A stretch of 48,083 nt of DNA from Flavobacteriales bacterium. Its GTDB lineage: Bacteria; Bacteroidota; Bacteroidia; Flavobacteriales; BACL11. The notes below the pieces were generated by a model. It made no database searches. It was not told where the DNA came from and saw only the letters and a list, made by a program, of their open reading frames with translations. The DNA is taken from positions 1-48,083 of the forward strand of contig JAOHSR010000007.1 in assembly GCA_028122735.1 (NCBI GenBank). The letters are read 5' to 3'. The translations under genes were made by a program, and so were the position numbers. This document shows, piece by piece, positions 8,681 to 17,680 of the stretch. The first letter of the stretch is position 1. Every line of letters starts with the position of its first letter.

Positions 8681-9738
8681 TGTTAAAAAATAATTCATCT
8701 TTAGAAAGAATTCTTATTGTAGTAGTTCTTTCTGCATCAGTTGGTATTTCCTATTTTGCTTATGATTTATACAAAAAAATATTAAAAATCAATACAAGAT
8801 TTGGAGAGGAGATTAAAGAGCAATATATTAACATTCAATCATATGATAATTTCTCAGATGTAATTTCTTTATTAGAAAGTAAAAATCTTCTTGTTGATAT
8901 TAACTCATTTAAATGGGTTGCTGATAAAAAAAACTATATTAATAATATTAAAGCAGGTAGATATTTTATTGATCAGAATATGAATAACAATGATTTAGTA
9001 AATCTTTTGCGATCTGGTAAGCAATCACCTGTTAAAGTTACATTTAATAATATTAGAACTTTAGGTGAAGTTTCTTCTAAGCTTTCAGAATTTTTAGAAG
9101 CCGATTCAAATGATATTCATAAATCTTTTATTGATCCATATTTTCTCAAAAAAAACAATTTTAACATCAATAATGTTATTTCTGTATTTATTCCTAATAC
9201 CTATGAATTTTATTGGAATACTTCGGCCGAAAAATTACGCAAACGAATGTTAAAAGAATATACTTCTTTTTGGAATAGAACTCGTAGAAAAAAAGCCTCA
9301 AAAATAAATTTATCATTTGATGAGGTTTCTGCTCTTGCATCTATAGTTGAAAAAGAACAAAATATAAGAAAAGATGAAAGACCTATGATTGCAGGCTTGT
9401 ATTTAAATAGAATCAATCAGAATATGAAGTTGGAGTCAGATCCTACTTTAATTTTTGCTTTGCAGGATTTTACTATAAACAGAGTTTTGAATAAAGATAA
9501 AAAAGTTAATTCTCCTTACAACACCTATAAATACAAAGGATTGCCTCCAGGGCCTATATGTATTCCTTCAATAAATTCTATTGACGCTGTATTGAATGCT
9601 TCTGAACATGAATATATTTTTATGTGCGCAAAAGAAGATTTTTCTGGTTATCACAATTTTGCAACTAATTATCGACAACATTTAGTAAATGCAAGGAAAT
9701 ATCAGAGAATGTTAAATAAGAAAAAGATTCTTCGATAA
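8680..9738 (+). CDS. mltG: Endolytic murein transglycosylase MltG (YceG-like)
   Basis: 352 residues, close to the family norm. MltG cuts nascent glycan strands at the inner membrane and is proposed to release them from the synthase. A single transmembrane helix sits at about residues 9-30. The YceG domain ends in the catalytic region SIVEKEQN with Glu224 as the expected catalytic acid, followed by DERPMIAGLYLNR, the LESDPT motif and the GLPPGPICIPS segment, all typical of the family. The ATG overlaps the previous stop by one base (TAATG). The C-terminus is basic, as usual. Confidence 0.95.
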   Translation: MLKNNSSLERILIVVVLSASVGISYFAYDLYKKILKINTRFGEEIKEQYINIQSYDNFSDVISLLESKNLLVDINSFKWVADKKNYINNIKAGRYFIDQNMNNNDLVNLLRSGKQSPVKVTFNNIRTLGEVSSKLSEFLEADSNDIHKSFIDPYFLKKNNFNINNVISVFIPNTYEFYWNTSAEKLRKRMLKEYTSFWNRTRRKKASKINLSFDEVSALASIVEKEQNIRKDERPMIAGLYLNRINQNMKLESDPTLIFALQDFTINRVLNKDKKVNSPYNTYKYKGLPPGPICIPSINSIDAVLNASEHEYIFMCAKEDFSGYHNFATNYRQHLVNARKYQRMLNKKKILR

Positions 9739-9773
9739 TTGAATTATTGATTTAACTAATTTTAAGAATTACT

Positions 9774-9781
9774 TATTTTTG
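9774..9781 (+). promoter_or_regulatory. -7 promoter box for the phosphohexomutase gene
   Basis: TATTTTTG, exact TAnnTTTG, 18 bases upstream of the ATG at 9800. The -33 element is not clear. Confidence 0.4.
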
Positions 9782-9799
9782 CATTAAAATAAAATATAT

Positions 9800-11206
9800 A
9801 TGTCTGATATTAAATTTGGAACTGATGGTTGGAGAGCACTAATTGCAAAAGATTATACAGTTAAAAATGTTGCAAGAGTAACAATTGCTGTTTCTCAATG
9901 GTTAAAAGTTAATTATGATAGTCCGTCTGTTATAATTGGCCACGATTGTAGATTTGGAGGTGAGATGTTTGCTCAAACAGTTGCTAAAGTTTTAGCAAGC
10001 TATAATATAAAAGTTGAAATTGCAATTGGATTTGTTTCAACACCAATGGTTTCCTTGGGAGTTGTAAAAAACTCTGCAAGTTTAGGCATTGTCATTACTG
10101 CTAGTCATAATCCACCTACTTATAATGGATATAAGCTAAAGGGTGATTTTGGTGGTCCACTATTGCCTAAAAATATTTCTGAAGTGGAAGCTCTCATTCC
10201 AAAAGAGTGTAATATAGATTTAGATAGTTTAGATTTTAATGAATATGTTGATAATGGAATAATAAAGATTATTGACTTAGAAAATATGTATTGTGAGCAT
10301 GTTAGTGCAAACTTTGATTTAGATCTCATTAATAATTCTAAAATGAAATTTGCATATGATGCCATGTATGGTGCTGGGATGAATGTTATTAAAAGATTGA
10401 TACCTAATACAACATTGCTTCACTGTGATGATAATCCAGGATTTAAGGGAATAGCTCCAGAACCTATATACAGAAATTTAAAAGAGTTTTCAAATTTAAT
10501 TAGTTCTGATGATTCTTTAAGTTGTGGTTTTGCTACTGATGGAGATGCTGATAGAATTGGTTTGTTCTCATCTGATGGTAGTTTTATTGATTCACATCAT
10601 GCAATTTTATTGTTAATACATTATTTAGTTAAATATAAAGGGATGTCAGGGAAAGTTGTAACTGCATTTTCATGTACGGATAGAATTAAAAAAATGTGTG
10701 AACATTATAATTTAGAGCATGATACTGTAATGATTGGATTTAAGCATATTGCTGGTAAAATGGTCACAGAAGATGTTTTACTTGGTGGTGAAGAGTCTGG
10801 TGGTATTGCAACAGCTGGTCATATTCCTGAGCGAGATGGAATTTGGATGGGCTTAATTTTATTCGAATTTATGGCTAAATCTGGAAAGTCAATCGAGGAT
10901 TTAGTGAAAGAAGTATATGAAATAGTTGGCTCTTTTGCATTTGAAAGAGTAGATCTTCACTTAACTGATGAATTGAAAAATAAGATTATAGATAATTGTG
11001 AAAATAATTTATATTCCAGTTTTGGTTCTTATAAAGTTAAAAGAACTGAAGATCTAGATGGTTTTAAATACTTTTTTGATAATGACGCTTGGTTGTTAAT
11101 TCGTCCTTCAGGTACAGAGCCTGTTTTAAGAACTTATGCTGAGAGTTCATCTTCAGAAAAAGCATTTGATATACTTAATGCTGTAAAAGCTGTTATTGAG
11201 TCTTAA
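9800..11206 (+). CDS. Phosphoglucomutase/phosphomannomutase family enzyme
   Basis: 468 residues of the alpha-D-phosphohexomutase superfamily, which moves a phosphate between C1 and C6 (or the amino-sugar equivalent) through a phosphoserine. The active-site serine is Ser102 in TASHNPP, the metal-binding loop is DGDADR at 247-252, the sugar-specificity loop contains GGEESGG, and the C-terminal phosphate-binding loop is RPSGTEPVLR from residue 435. The start reads KFGTDGWRALI, which in Bacteroidota is usually annotated phosphoglucomutase/phosphomannomutase. Whether it prefers glucose, mannose or glucosamine phosphate cannot be decided from sequence. It is followed after 1 base by the DUF2279 gene. 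Confidence 0.93.
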   Translation: MSDIKFGTDGWRALIAKDYTVKNVARVTIAVSQWLKVNYDSPSVIIGHDCRFGGEMFAQTVAKVLASYNIKVEIAIGFVSTPMVSLGVVKNSASLGIVITASHNPPTYNGYKLKGDFGGPLLPKNISEVEALIPKECNIDLDSLDFNEYVDNGIIKIIDLENMYCEHVSANFDLDLINNSKMKFAYDAMYGAGMNVIKRLIPNTTLLHCDDNPGFKGIAPEPIYRNLKEFSNLISSDDSLSCGFATDGDADRIGLFSSDGSFIDSHHAILLLIHYLVKYKGMSGKVVTAFSCTDRIKKMCEHYNLEHDTVMIGFKHIAGKMVTEDVLLGGEESGGIATAGHIPERDGIWMGLILFEFMAKSGKSIEDLVKEVYEIVGSFAFERVDLHLTDELKNKIIDNCENNLYSSFGSYKVKRTEDLDGFKYFFDNDAWLLIRPSGTEPVLRTYAESSSSEKAFDILNAVKAVIES

Positions 11207-11207
11207 A

Positions 11208-12086
11208 ATGAGATTTGTTCTAATAGTTGTACTTTTTTCTTACGCAGCTAATTTAGAGTCGAAATCTTTTATTTTTGAAGATTATCCTTTTAAAGATAAA
11301 AAACTTAAACATTTAGTAATTTCTGAAGTTTCAGTCTTTTCATTAGCTCTTGTTGGTTTTAATGAATTATGGTATAAAAATTATCCAAAATCTAATTTTC
11401 ATTTTGTAAATGATAATTCTTCTTGGCTGCAAATGGATAAGTTTGGGCATGCTGCAACGTCTTATTATGGTGGAGTAAATGGAATAAAACTATATAAATG
11501 GGCTGGTTTAGAGTATAAAAAGGCTGTATGGGTTGGAGGGTTAACAGGTCTTTTATTTAATAGTACTATTGAAATTTTAGATGGATTTTCTGCTAACTGG
11601 GGTGCGTCTTTAGGTGATGTCTTTGCAAATTCTATGGGATCACTACTTGCTATATCTCAGGAGCTTCATTGGAAAGAGCAGAAAGTTATGCTGAAGTATA
11701 GTTATTCAAAGTCTGTAATTGCAGGCAGTAATAACGAACTATTTGGTAACACAATTCTTCAAAGAAGTTTAAAGGATTATAATGGTCAAACGTATTGGTT
11801 GTCGGTAAATATTAACTCTTTTTTTGAACTTGAGAAAAGTAGTTTTCCAAAATGGTTAAATTTTGCTCTAGGATATAGTGGTAATGCAATGGTTAGTGCT
11901 CAAAATAAAACAGGAGATAATAGATATCGACAAATCTTATTTTCTTTAGATTTAGATTTGACAAGAATAAATACTAAAAATAAATTTCTCAAAAAATTAA
12001 CTCACGTATTTAGCTTTGTGAAAATTCCCTTTCCTGCTTTTGAATTTAGTAATAATCAATTAAAATTACATTCTATTTATTTCTAA
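11208..12086 (+). CDS. DUF2279 (YfiM-like) exported protein
   Basis: 292 residues from the ATG at 11208; an in-frame TTG at 11196 lies inside the mutase gene and is unlikely. The N-terminus is a signal peptide (MRFVLIVVLFSYAA). The core has the DUF2279 pattern: LQMDKFGHAATSYYGG, then WAGLEYKKAVWVGGLTGLLFNSTIEILDG and SLGDVFANSMGS. The conserved His, Asp and Glu residues lie among hydrophobic helices, like an integral-membrane hydrolase fold, but no activity is established. The C-terminal half looks beta-rich and could sit in or near the outer membrane. The stop overlaps the next ATG by one base. Confidence 0.8.
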   Translation: MRFVLIVVLFSYAANLESKSFIFEDYPFKDKKLKHLVISEVSVFSLALVGFNELWYKNYPKSNFHFVNDNSSWLQMDKFGHAATSYYGGVNGIKLYKWAGLEYKKAVWVGGLTGLLFNSTIEILDGFSANWGASLGDVFANSMGSLLAISQELHWKEQKVMLKYSYSKSVIAGSNNELFGNTILQRSLKDYNGQTYWLSVNINSFFELEKSSFPKWLNFALGYSGNAMVSAQNKTGDNRYRQILFSLDLDLTRINTKNKFLKKLTHVFSFVKIPFPAFEFSNNQLKLHSIYF

Positions 12087-12598
12087 TGATTAATAATTTA
12101 AAAATAGGAGATAAGGTGAAATTTCTAAAATCTAATGATTTTGGAACTATTGTAAAAATAATTTCTGAACGTAAAATCCAAGTTGAAGATAGTTCACTTT
12201 TCTTATCTATTGTTAACGTTAAAGATCTTGTGAAGATCGATGATCACACAGATACTGTTCAGGCATATGGGGATGTAGTGTTTTCTAAAGAATCTAAAGA
12301 AAATACATCTGTTAAAATAATGTCTAGACAAAATTTAAATGAAGTAAAAATTGATTTGCATATTGAAAATCTTTCAAATGACTTTTTTGCTATGACCAAT
12401 TTTGAAATTGTTCAGGTGCAAATTAAAAAATGTGAAGATGCATTAATTGATGCAATAAATTCTAATGCGCAAAAATTAATTATTGTACATGGAATAGGAG
12501 AGGGAGTGCTTAAAAAAGAAGTACATAATATGCTTAAAATGTTTGAGCTACGATATTTTGTGTCAATAAATGGTGGTTCGACAGAAGTAATGCTTTAA
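12086..12598 (+). CDS. Short Smr-domain protein
   Basis: 170 residues. Residues 1-50 form a small beta barrel-like region (IGDKVKFL, GTIVKI, KIQVEDSS) and residues ~85-170 form an Smr domain: the IDLHIE signature, then the HGIGEGVLKKEV loop and the C-terminal FVSINGGSTEVML. Smr domains cut or bind RNA or branched DNA; the HGxGxG loop is present. Bacteroidota relatives are usually ~330-350 residues with a DUF2027 domain between these parts; that middle part is absent here although the reading frame is intact. It is in the mutase-DUF2279 operon and ends back to back with the convergent thioredoxin gene. Confidence 0.82.
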   Translation: MINNLKIGDKVKFLKSNDFGTIVKIISERKIQVEDSSLFLSIVNVKDLVKIDDHTDTVQAYGDVVFSKESKENTSVKIMSRQNLNEVKIDLHIENLSNDFFAMTNFEIVQVQIKKCEDALIDAINSNAQKLIIVHGIGEGVLKKEVHNMLKMFELRYFVSINGGSTEVML

Positions 12599-14026
12599 CT
12601 ATTTTCTAGTTATTATTTCTGCAAATTGCTTATAGTTAATCCTCTTAGCAACTATTCTTTTCTTATCATCTAAAAGATATACAACTGGAGTTGAGTATAT
12701 ATCGTATTTATCTCTCCAATCACTGCTTGCTAATGGATTTCCTTCATCATCATGACTAATGTCAGCAACATTAATCCAATCTTCCGTTTTTTTGTCTTTA
12801 ATAAACTTTTTCCACTCTTCAACATCAAACTCTGTTGCTACAGCAAAAGTTTTAATATCATACTTTAAATTAATTAAAGAATCTAGTGCGTTTTTAATCT
12901 TAGGTATTTCTGTTTTGCAGTGTCCACAAGTAGGTCCATAAAAAACTAATAAAGTATAATCAGCTTCAATAGATTGAAGTGTATGGATTTTACCATTTAA
13001 GTCCTTCATAAAAGGTCTTCCATATACATCGATAAATTCTGGTGCAACTTTCCCAATAAGATTAGGTGAGATTTTCTCTGCTCTTTCTATAATTTTTTTT
13101 AATTGTTCTTCGTCTACCCACGGACACATCTTGGTTATATAATAATTTTCAACCATATTTACAAAAACTGCATCCATTCCCATAATTTTTGATCTTTCAT
13201 ATTTAGATGTAATGTGGGAAACTACATATCTAAATATTTCATCATTTTCCTTTGATTTTTCTACAAGAATATTTGCAGAAACAATCAGGGAATCAGGAAT
13301 TTTAGCGGTCATTTTATCCAAGTATTGCTCCATTTTAGAGAAAAATAATGGTGTTCTTAATATTCTAGAATCTGAAAAGTCAACATTATCCCAAAAGTGA
13401 TTTTTATAGTACATAAAAGGAAAGGTTTCATCAACTTTTCCTTCTTTATCTTTGGGAGATTCAGGTATTATTGGGTCAATAGTTGCCTTAATAATTTTAC
13501 TAAAGAATATATTTTTATTATTTGTAAGAAATTCCTCTCTATATTTCAAAACTTCATTGTCAATTTTTTCTTGTTCTTTTTGAAGTTCTTGATTTTCAGC
13601 TCCATTAGCAGTTTTTAATTTCTCTCTTATTGGGTTTATGTCTTTTTGTTTGGAATTTATAAAATTAAGGTATGAGTAAAAAGGGGTGTTTTCCTTTGAA
13701 TTTGTAAACTGCATATCACTCACAAGATTGTTTAATGAGGTTTTGAATTTAAATTTTTGTTCAGAAATAATTATATCAAACCATTTTTGTTCAGGAAGAA
13801 CAATTAAGTACATACCACCATCTAATTTTTCATCGCCCGTAAAAATAAATTTTCCGTTTTTTGATTCTGTAGTATCTTTAGCATATTGTTTTCCTCCAAA
13901 ATAATATGCTAAGATCACATCTGTGTTTTCAAGACCTACAACTTCTCCTTCAATTTTATAAGCCTGAGGAAAAAGATTGGAAAATAAAAAGAGGTTTAAA
14001 AAGATTAGAATTAGTATTTTTCTCAT
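12599..14026 (-). CDS. Exported thioredoxin-like protein with DUF4369 domain
   Basis: 475 residues. The signal peptide is at 1-21 (MRKILILIFLNLFLFSNLFP). Residues ~22-110 match the DUF4369 beta domain of Bacteroidota TlpA/ResA-like proteins (YKIEGEVVGLENTDVIL, KNGKFIFTG). A helical middle part similar to DUF5106 follows, and then a TlpA/AhpC-type thioredoxin fold with the redox pair CGHC in VFYGPTCGHCKTEIP and the cis-proline segment STPVVYLLD. It is probably a periplasmic thiol-disulfide oxidoreductase. It has its own promoter between itself and the EamA gene. Confidence 0.9.
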   Translation of the reverse strand: MRKILILIFLNLFLFSNLFPQAYKIEGEVVGLENTDVILAYYFGGKQYAKDTTESKNGKFIFTGDEKLDGGMYLIVLPEQKWFDIIISEQKFKFKTSLNNLVSDMQFTNSKENTPFYSYLNFINSKQKDINPIREKLKTANGAENQELQKEQEKIDNEVLKYREEFLTNNKNIFFSKIIKATIDPIIPESPKDKEGKVDETFPFMYYKNHFWDNVDFSDSRILRTPLFFSKMEQYLDKMTAKIPDSLIVSANILVEKSKENDEIFRYVVSHITSKYERSKIMGMDAVFVNMVENYYITKMCPWVDEEQLKKIIERAEKISPNLIGKVAPEFIDVYGRPFMKDLNGKIHTLQSIEADYTLLVFYGPTCGHCKTEIPKIKNALDSLINLKYDIKTFAVATEFDVEEWKKFIKDKKTEDWINVADISHDDEGNPLASSDWRDKYDIYSTPVVYLLDDKKRIVAKRINYKQFAEIITRK

Positions 14027-14041
14027 AAAATTAAATTTTTA

Positions 14042-14073
14042 CAAAATTAAGAATCAATTTTGATTCTTTCAAA
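14042..14073 (-). promoter_or_regulatory. Promoter of the thioredoxin-like gene
   Basis: On the minus strand TTTG (14070-14073), 20 bases, then TAATTTTG (14042-14049), an exact match to both Bacteroidota elements, 15 bases upstream of the ATG. The -33 element overlaps the end of the EamA gene. Confidence 0.65.
14049..14068. repeat. 8-base hairpin inside the thioredoxin promoter spacer
   Basis: AAGAATCA-ATTT-TGATTCTT is a perfect inverted repeat filling the space between the -33 and -7 elements. It may be a weak terminator for the EamA gene or an operator; there is no long T-run. Confidence 0.45.
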
Positions 14074-14965
14074 TCTGTTTCTTGTTTTTAATATACCCAT
14101 CCAAAAACACAATAAATAAGATTATTGTACTCCCAATATAAAACGATAAATTCATTTTTTCTGATTCACTAAAGATAATTAATCCAATTATTATACTGTA
14201 AATGGGCTCTAGGTTAATCGCCATTATTAAAGCATACGGTGTTATGTGTCTCATAATTTCTGTCATCCAAACAAAAATTCCTGCTGTACAAATTGTTCCT
14301 AATAGAAATAAGTAAATAAAATCATTTTGTGATAGTGGGGTTGTGAGTACGCTTAAATCTCCGATTGCTAAAAAATAGAGGCTTATAACTACAACTCCTC
14401 CAAACATTTCGACCATTGTTATTTTTGCTGCATCTAACTTATTAATGTATTTTCCATTAAACATTGTGAATAACGTACCTAAAAATGCACTAGCTATTCC
14501 ATAGATATAGCCTAGAACATAGTTGATTTCCTTATTTTCTGGTTTTTCATATAGCATGTAGGATAGGGCTATTAAAACAATAACTCCAAATAAAAGCTCA
14601 TATTTTAAAAGTTTTCTTTTAAAAAATAGAGGTTCCAAAAAAGCCGAAAATAAAGAAGCAGTTGCCATACAAATAACAGCAACAGAAATATTTGAAACTT
14701 TAATAGCACCAAAAAAGAAGAACCAATGAAAGGCAACAATTGCACCAATTCCCATTAGTGGTAAAATATCTTTTTTGGGTATTGATTGTATCTGCTTTTT
14801 TATTAAAAGAAAAATAAAAAGAGCAATGAATGCAATTAACATTCTATGCCATACAAGGTATGGTGTAGCAAGAGAGATTAGTTTACCAAGTACTCCTGTA
14901 AAACCTAAAAAAACAACCATTATATGTAATGATATTAATTTATTTTTTTTTAGGATTTGATACAT
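14069..14965 (-). CDS. EamA-family (DMT) transporter
   Basis: 298 residues with ten hydrophobic helices arranged as two five-helix EamA repeats. The first ends near residue 132 and the second begins near GYIYGIASAFLGTLFTMFNGKYI. Motifs such as WHRMLIAF and ALIMAINLEPIYSIIIGLIIFSE are typical of RhaT/YdcZ-like drug/metabolite exporters. It sits in the inner membrane. The substrate cannot be told from sequence; family members export amino acids, metabolites or drugs. It is divergent from yaaA, whose -33 element overlaps the beginning of this gene. Confidence 0.9.
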   Translation of the reverse strand: MYQILKKNKLISLHIMVVFLGFTGVLGKLISLATPYLVWHRMLIAFIALFIFLLIKKQIQSIPKKDILPLMGIGAIVAFHWFFFFGAIKVSNISVAVICMATASLFSAFLEPLFFKRKLLKYELLFGVIVLIALSYMLYEKPENKEINYVLGYIYGIASAFLGTLFTMFNGKYINKLDAAKITMVEMFGGVVVISLYFLAIGDLSVLTTPLSQNDFIYLFLLGTICTAGIFVWMTEIMRHITPYALIMAINLEPIYSIIIGLIIFSESEKMNLSFYIGSTIILFIVFLDGYIKNKKQI

Positions 14966-14986
14966 GATTTAAATTGAATAAATTTG
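14956..14986 (+). promoter_or_regulatory. yaaA promoter, consensus Bacteroidota type
   Basis: TTTG (14956-14959), exactly 19 bases, TAAATTTG (14979-14986). Both elements match perfectly. The expected start site gives a leader of about 14 bases. Confidence 0.75.
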
Positions 14987-15006
14987 CGTAAAAATACAAT
15001 TACATT

Positions 15007-15756
15007 ATGAAAATTATCATTTCTCCAGCTAAGAAATTAAACGAAAATCCATGTAATATTAATAGTTCAACTTCTATATCGTTTCATAATGAATCACAAA
15101 CTATTGTTAATGAGCTAAAAGACTATTCTGCTGACAATCTGATTTCGTTAATGAATGTTAGTACTAATATTGCAAATCTTAATAATCGAAGATTTAATAA
15201 TTGGGAATATCCTTTTCAAACAAACTCAACAAAGCCAGCCGTATTTATGTTTGACGGTGCTGTTTATAATGAACTTGCTGTTCAAACATTAGGGGCTAAT
15301 GATTTAGATTATTTGCAAGAAAATCTTAGAATCATTTCTGGTTTGTATGGTTTGCTTAGGCCATTAGATGAAATTATGCCTTACAGACTAGAAATGGGTA
15401 CTAAGTTAATGATAAATGGTTATAAGAACTTGTATGAGTTTTGGGGTAACAAAATAACGGATCAATTATTAAATGAATGTAATAAAGAAGATGTTATAGT
15501 TAATTTGGCTTCAAATGAGTATAGTAAAGCAATAAACTTGAATAGTTTTGATAATGTTTTAACACCGGTGTTCAAGGATTTCAAAAATGGCAAATCTAAA
15601 GTAATTTCATTTTTTGCTAAAAAGGCTAGAGGTTCTTTTGCAAGATTTATAGTTGAGCAAAGACCTATTAAAGTTGAAGATCTGTTTAATTTTAATGGTT
15701 TAGGTTATCAATTTTCTGAAATTACATCCAACAACGAAGTAATATTCAATCGTTAG
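15007..15756 (+). CDS. yaaA: Peroxide stress protein YaaA (DUF328/UPF0246)
   Basis: 249 residues, the normal size. The N-terminal MKIIISPAKKLNE is the family signature, followed by the conserved NxxR region in ANLNNRRFNNW, the RIISGLYGLLRPLDEIMPYRLEMGTK block, and NLASNEYSKAI. In E. coli YaaA lowers free iron during hydrogen peroxide stress and binds DNA. The same role is likely but not shown for Bacteroidota. It is transcribed alone, with a consensus promoter in front and a separate promoter for the following operon. Confidence 0.95.
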   Translation: MKIIISPAKKLNENPCNINSSTSISFHNESQTIVNELKDYSADNLISLMNVSTNIANLNNRRFNNWEYPFQTNSTKPAVFMFDGAVYNELAVQTLGANDLDYLQENLRIISGLYGLLRPLDEIMPYRLEMGTKLMINGYKNLYEFWGNKITDQLLNECNKEDVIVNLASNEYSKAINLNSFDNVLTPVFKDFKNGKSKVISFFAKKARGSFARFIVEQRPIKVEDLFNFNGLGYQFSEITSNNEVIFNR

Positions 15757-15785
15757 TTTTTACCTAAGTTATATTCTAGAGTTTC

Positions 15786-15816
15786 TTTGATATAGAAATG
15801 TCTTTTTATATATTTA
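15786..15816 (+). promoter_or_regulatory. Promoter of the seven-gene exported-protein operon
   Basis: TTTG (15786-15789), exactly 19 bases, TATATTTA (15809-15816; one mismatch, G to A). It lies 16 bases before the ATG at 15832 and is the only convincing promoter seen up to the end of the operon at 24932. Confidence 0.6.
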
Positions 15817-15831
15817 CAGAAAATCTCCCTA

Positions 15832-16779
15832 ATGAAAAAGACTCTAGTTTTAATTTTTTTAATTTTTTGTTTTTCAAATACAGTAAAATCTCAGTGTATT
15901 GATTCTACATTAATTAATCCATTGTGTTTTTGTCCAATGATTTACGCTCCAGTTTGTGCTTGTAATGGTTTGGTATATTCTAATGACTGTTTAGCACAAT
16001 GTGATGGTAATACAATAATTGGTCCAGTAGATCCAACGCTCGTTCCTGGTCAACCATGTTCTTTATCTGCATGTGATGTAAATATTGTTGGAGATTCTAT
16101 TCCATGTAATTATCCTGTAATTTTAGAAGCATTTTCTGCTAGCTTGGCAAGTCCTTTTATTTATTCATGGTGGGATGATTCTGGAACTATTCTGTCAACT
16201 GTAAACTTATTCACTGTTGCTGCGCCTGGTATGTATTACGTTTCTGTTACAGATGCAAATGGTTGTACAGACACAACTAGTGTCAATATGCAGAATATGT
16301 CAATGACTATTTACTCAATTCCAAATCCACCAAATATTTGCTTAGGTGATTCTATTTATTTAGTGCTTGACACTTCATATATTAATACGATTTGGTTAAA
16401 TTCTCCACAATCTTCAAATCCTGCTACTTTCTATCCATCACAAGATATTACTTATTTTGCTGAAGCTATTGATGCTAATGGATGTCAAAGAAAAGGAGAG
16501 ATATTTGTTGACGTTGACTCTTGTGAATCAAATATTGTTGATTTATCTAAAGTATTTAATATCTATCCAAATCCTACTAATGATTATTTAAATCTTCAAA
16601 ATAATACCAATCGTAATTATAGTTTTTATATCTATGATATCACTGGTAAACTTATAAAAGAGAAAAATAAACTTAAAAATTTACATATTGTTAATCTTGC
16701 CTACTTAAAATCAGGAATATACTTTTTAAATATTCACTCTGGAAATAATAATTTCTACAAAAAGATTATAGTTGAGTAG
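15832..16779 (+). CDS. T9SS-secreted protein with Kazal-like domain
   Basis: 315 residues. The signal peptide is 1-20. Residues ~31-66 have the Kazal cysteine pattern (CPMIYAPVCACNG, YSNDCLAQC), a fold used by protease inhibitors that is also found in Bacteroidota surface proteins. Two Ig-like/PKD-like beta segments follow, with VTDANGC and the paired AIDANGC. The last ~80 residues are a type A T9SS sorting domain (FNIYPNPTNDYLNL, YDITGKLI, LKSGIYFLNI, KKIIVE), so the protein is moved across the outer membrane and cleaved. It is the first gene of the operon and overlaps the next by 8 bases. Inhibitor activity is not certain. Confidence 0.85.
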   Translation: MKKTLVLIFLIFCFSNTVKSQCIDSTLINPLCFCPMIYAPVCACNGLVYSNDCLAQCDGNTIIGPVDPTLVPGQPCSLSACDVNIVGDSIPCNYPVILEAFSASLASPFIYSWWDDSGTILSTVNLFTVAAPGMYYVSVTDANGCTDTTSVNMQNMSMTIYSIPNPPNICLGDSIYLVLDTSYINTIWLNSPQSSNPATFYPSQDITYFAEAIDANGCQRKGEIFVDVDSCESNIVDLSKVFNIYPNPTNDYLNLQNNTNRNYSFYIYDITGKLIKEKNKLKNLHIVNLAYLKSGIYFLNIHSGNNNFYKKIIVE

Positions 16780-17680
16780 GAGTGTATTATATATTTTTTT
16801 TATAGTAATTACTATAATTTCTTGCAAAAAAGATGTTGTTATAATTCCGAACAATAATGCTCCTATTTATAGCGAGATACCCACTATTTTGTTGGAAAAT
16901 TATGTTAATCGACTATATATTGATTTAATTGGGAGAGAACCACTAGACGATGAAATGAGTTCTGATGTACAGTTTCTTAGAAATAATGATGTTACTTTAG
17001 AATCTAGAGACTCCTTAATTTATAAGTTGCAATTTGATACTATTTTTGTTCCTGGAGATTCTTCATACAAGCAGGCGTATTTTCATAGGTTGTATGAGAT
17101 GGTTAAAGTTAGATTAATAGAGGGAGTTTCTGATGGTTATATTCAGAACGAAATGGGAATTCTTTATTTTTTTTATGAAGTTGATTCAATTGCTGGAAAT
17201 TTAATTCAGGCTCATAACAACCTTATTAAATACTATAGGTTAAAAGATGTAATTAACTCTAAATCAAAACTTTATAATGGATCATTGGATATTAAAGAAA
17301 TGCATAGAAGGATGGTTAATAGTTCTATTTATGATAATATAAATATGAATACTTTCAATTTTGTAAATGCAGCCTTTGATAATTTATTATTTCGCTATCC
17401 TTCTGAATATGAATTTAATAATTCGTATTCAATGATTGAAGATAAAGAACCTTATACTGTTTTGGGTTATTCCGGAACAAATAAAGAAGATTTTATAAAT
17501 ATTATATGTAATTCTCGTGAATTTTACGAAGGAATAATACATTGGACCTATTTAACTCTATTGGCTAGAGTGCCAACAACAATAGAAACAGATTTTTTAA
17601 TGAATGATTTTTATATCTCTTGTGATTTTCATAAATTACAACGTTATGTAATGCAAACAGATGAATATGCACATTTTTAG
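16772..17680 (+). CDS. Lipoprotein resembling planctomycete DUF1549/DUF1553 (PSCyt2-like)
   Basis: 302 residues from a TTG at 16772; no ATG is available. The signal ends in a lipobox-like IISC (Cys18). The segment LLENYVNRLYIDLIGREPLDDEM resembles the start of DUF1549 (PSCyt2), where planctomycete proteins have an RR-v-y-l-D-l-tG-pPt-eE pattern. The later FDNLLFRYPSEYEF and LLARVPTTIETDFLM recall the repeated R-x-P-t-x-x-E element of the DUF1553 part. No CXXCH motif is present. Similarity is by eye and weak, but the neighbouring DUF1501 and PSCyt1-like genes support it. It overlaps both neighbours (8 and 20 bases). Confidence 0.6.
   Translation: MSRSVLYIFFIVITIISCKKDVVIIPNNNAPIYSEIPTILLENYVNRLYIDLIGREPLDDEMSSDVQFLRNNDVTLESRDSLIYKLQFDTIFVPGDSSYKQAYFHRLYEMVKVRLIEGVSDGYIQNEMGILYFFYEVDSIAGNLIQAHNNLIKYYRLKDVINSKSKLYNGSLDIKEMHRRMVNSSIYDNINMNTFNFVNAAFDNLLFRYPSEYEFNNSYSMIEDKEPYTVLGYSGTNKEDFINIICNSREFYEGIIHWTYLTLLARVPTTIETDFLMNDFYISCDFHKLQRYVMQTDEYAHF

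Noticed and set aside
9731-9750. Terminator after mltG
   Set aside because: A weak A/T-only inverted repeat (ATAATT/AATTAT) without T-run.
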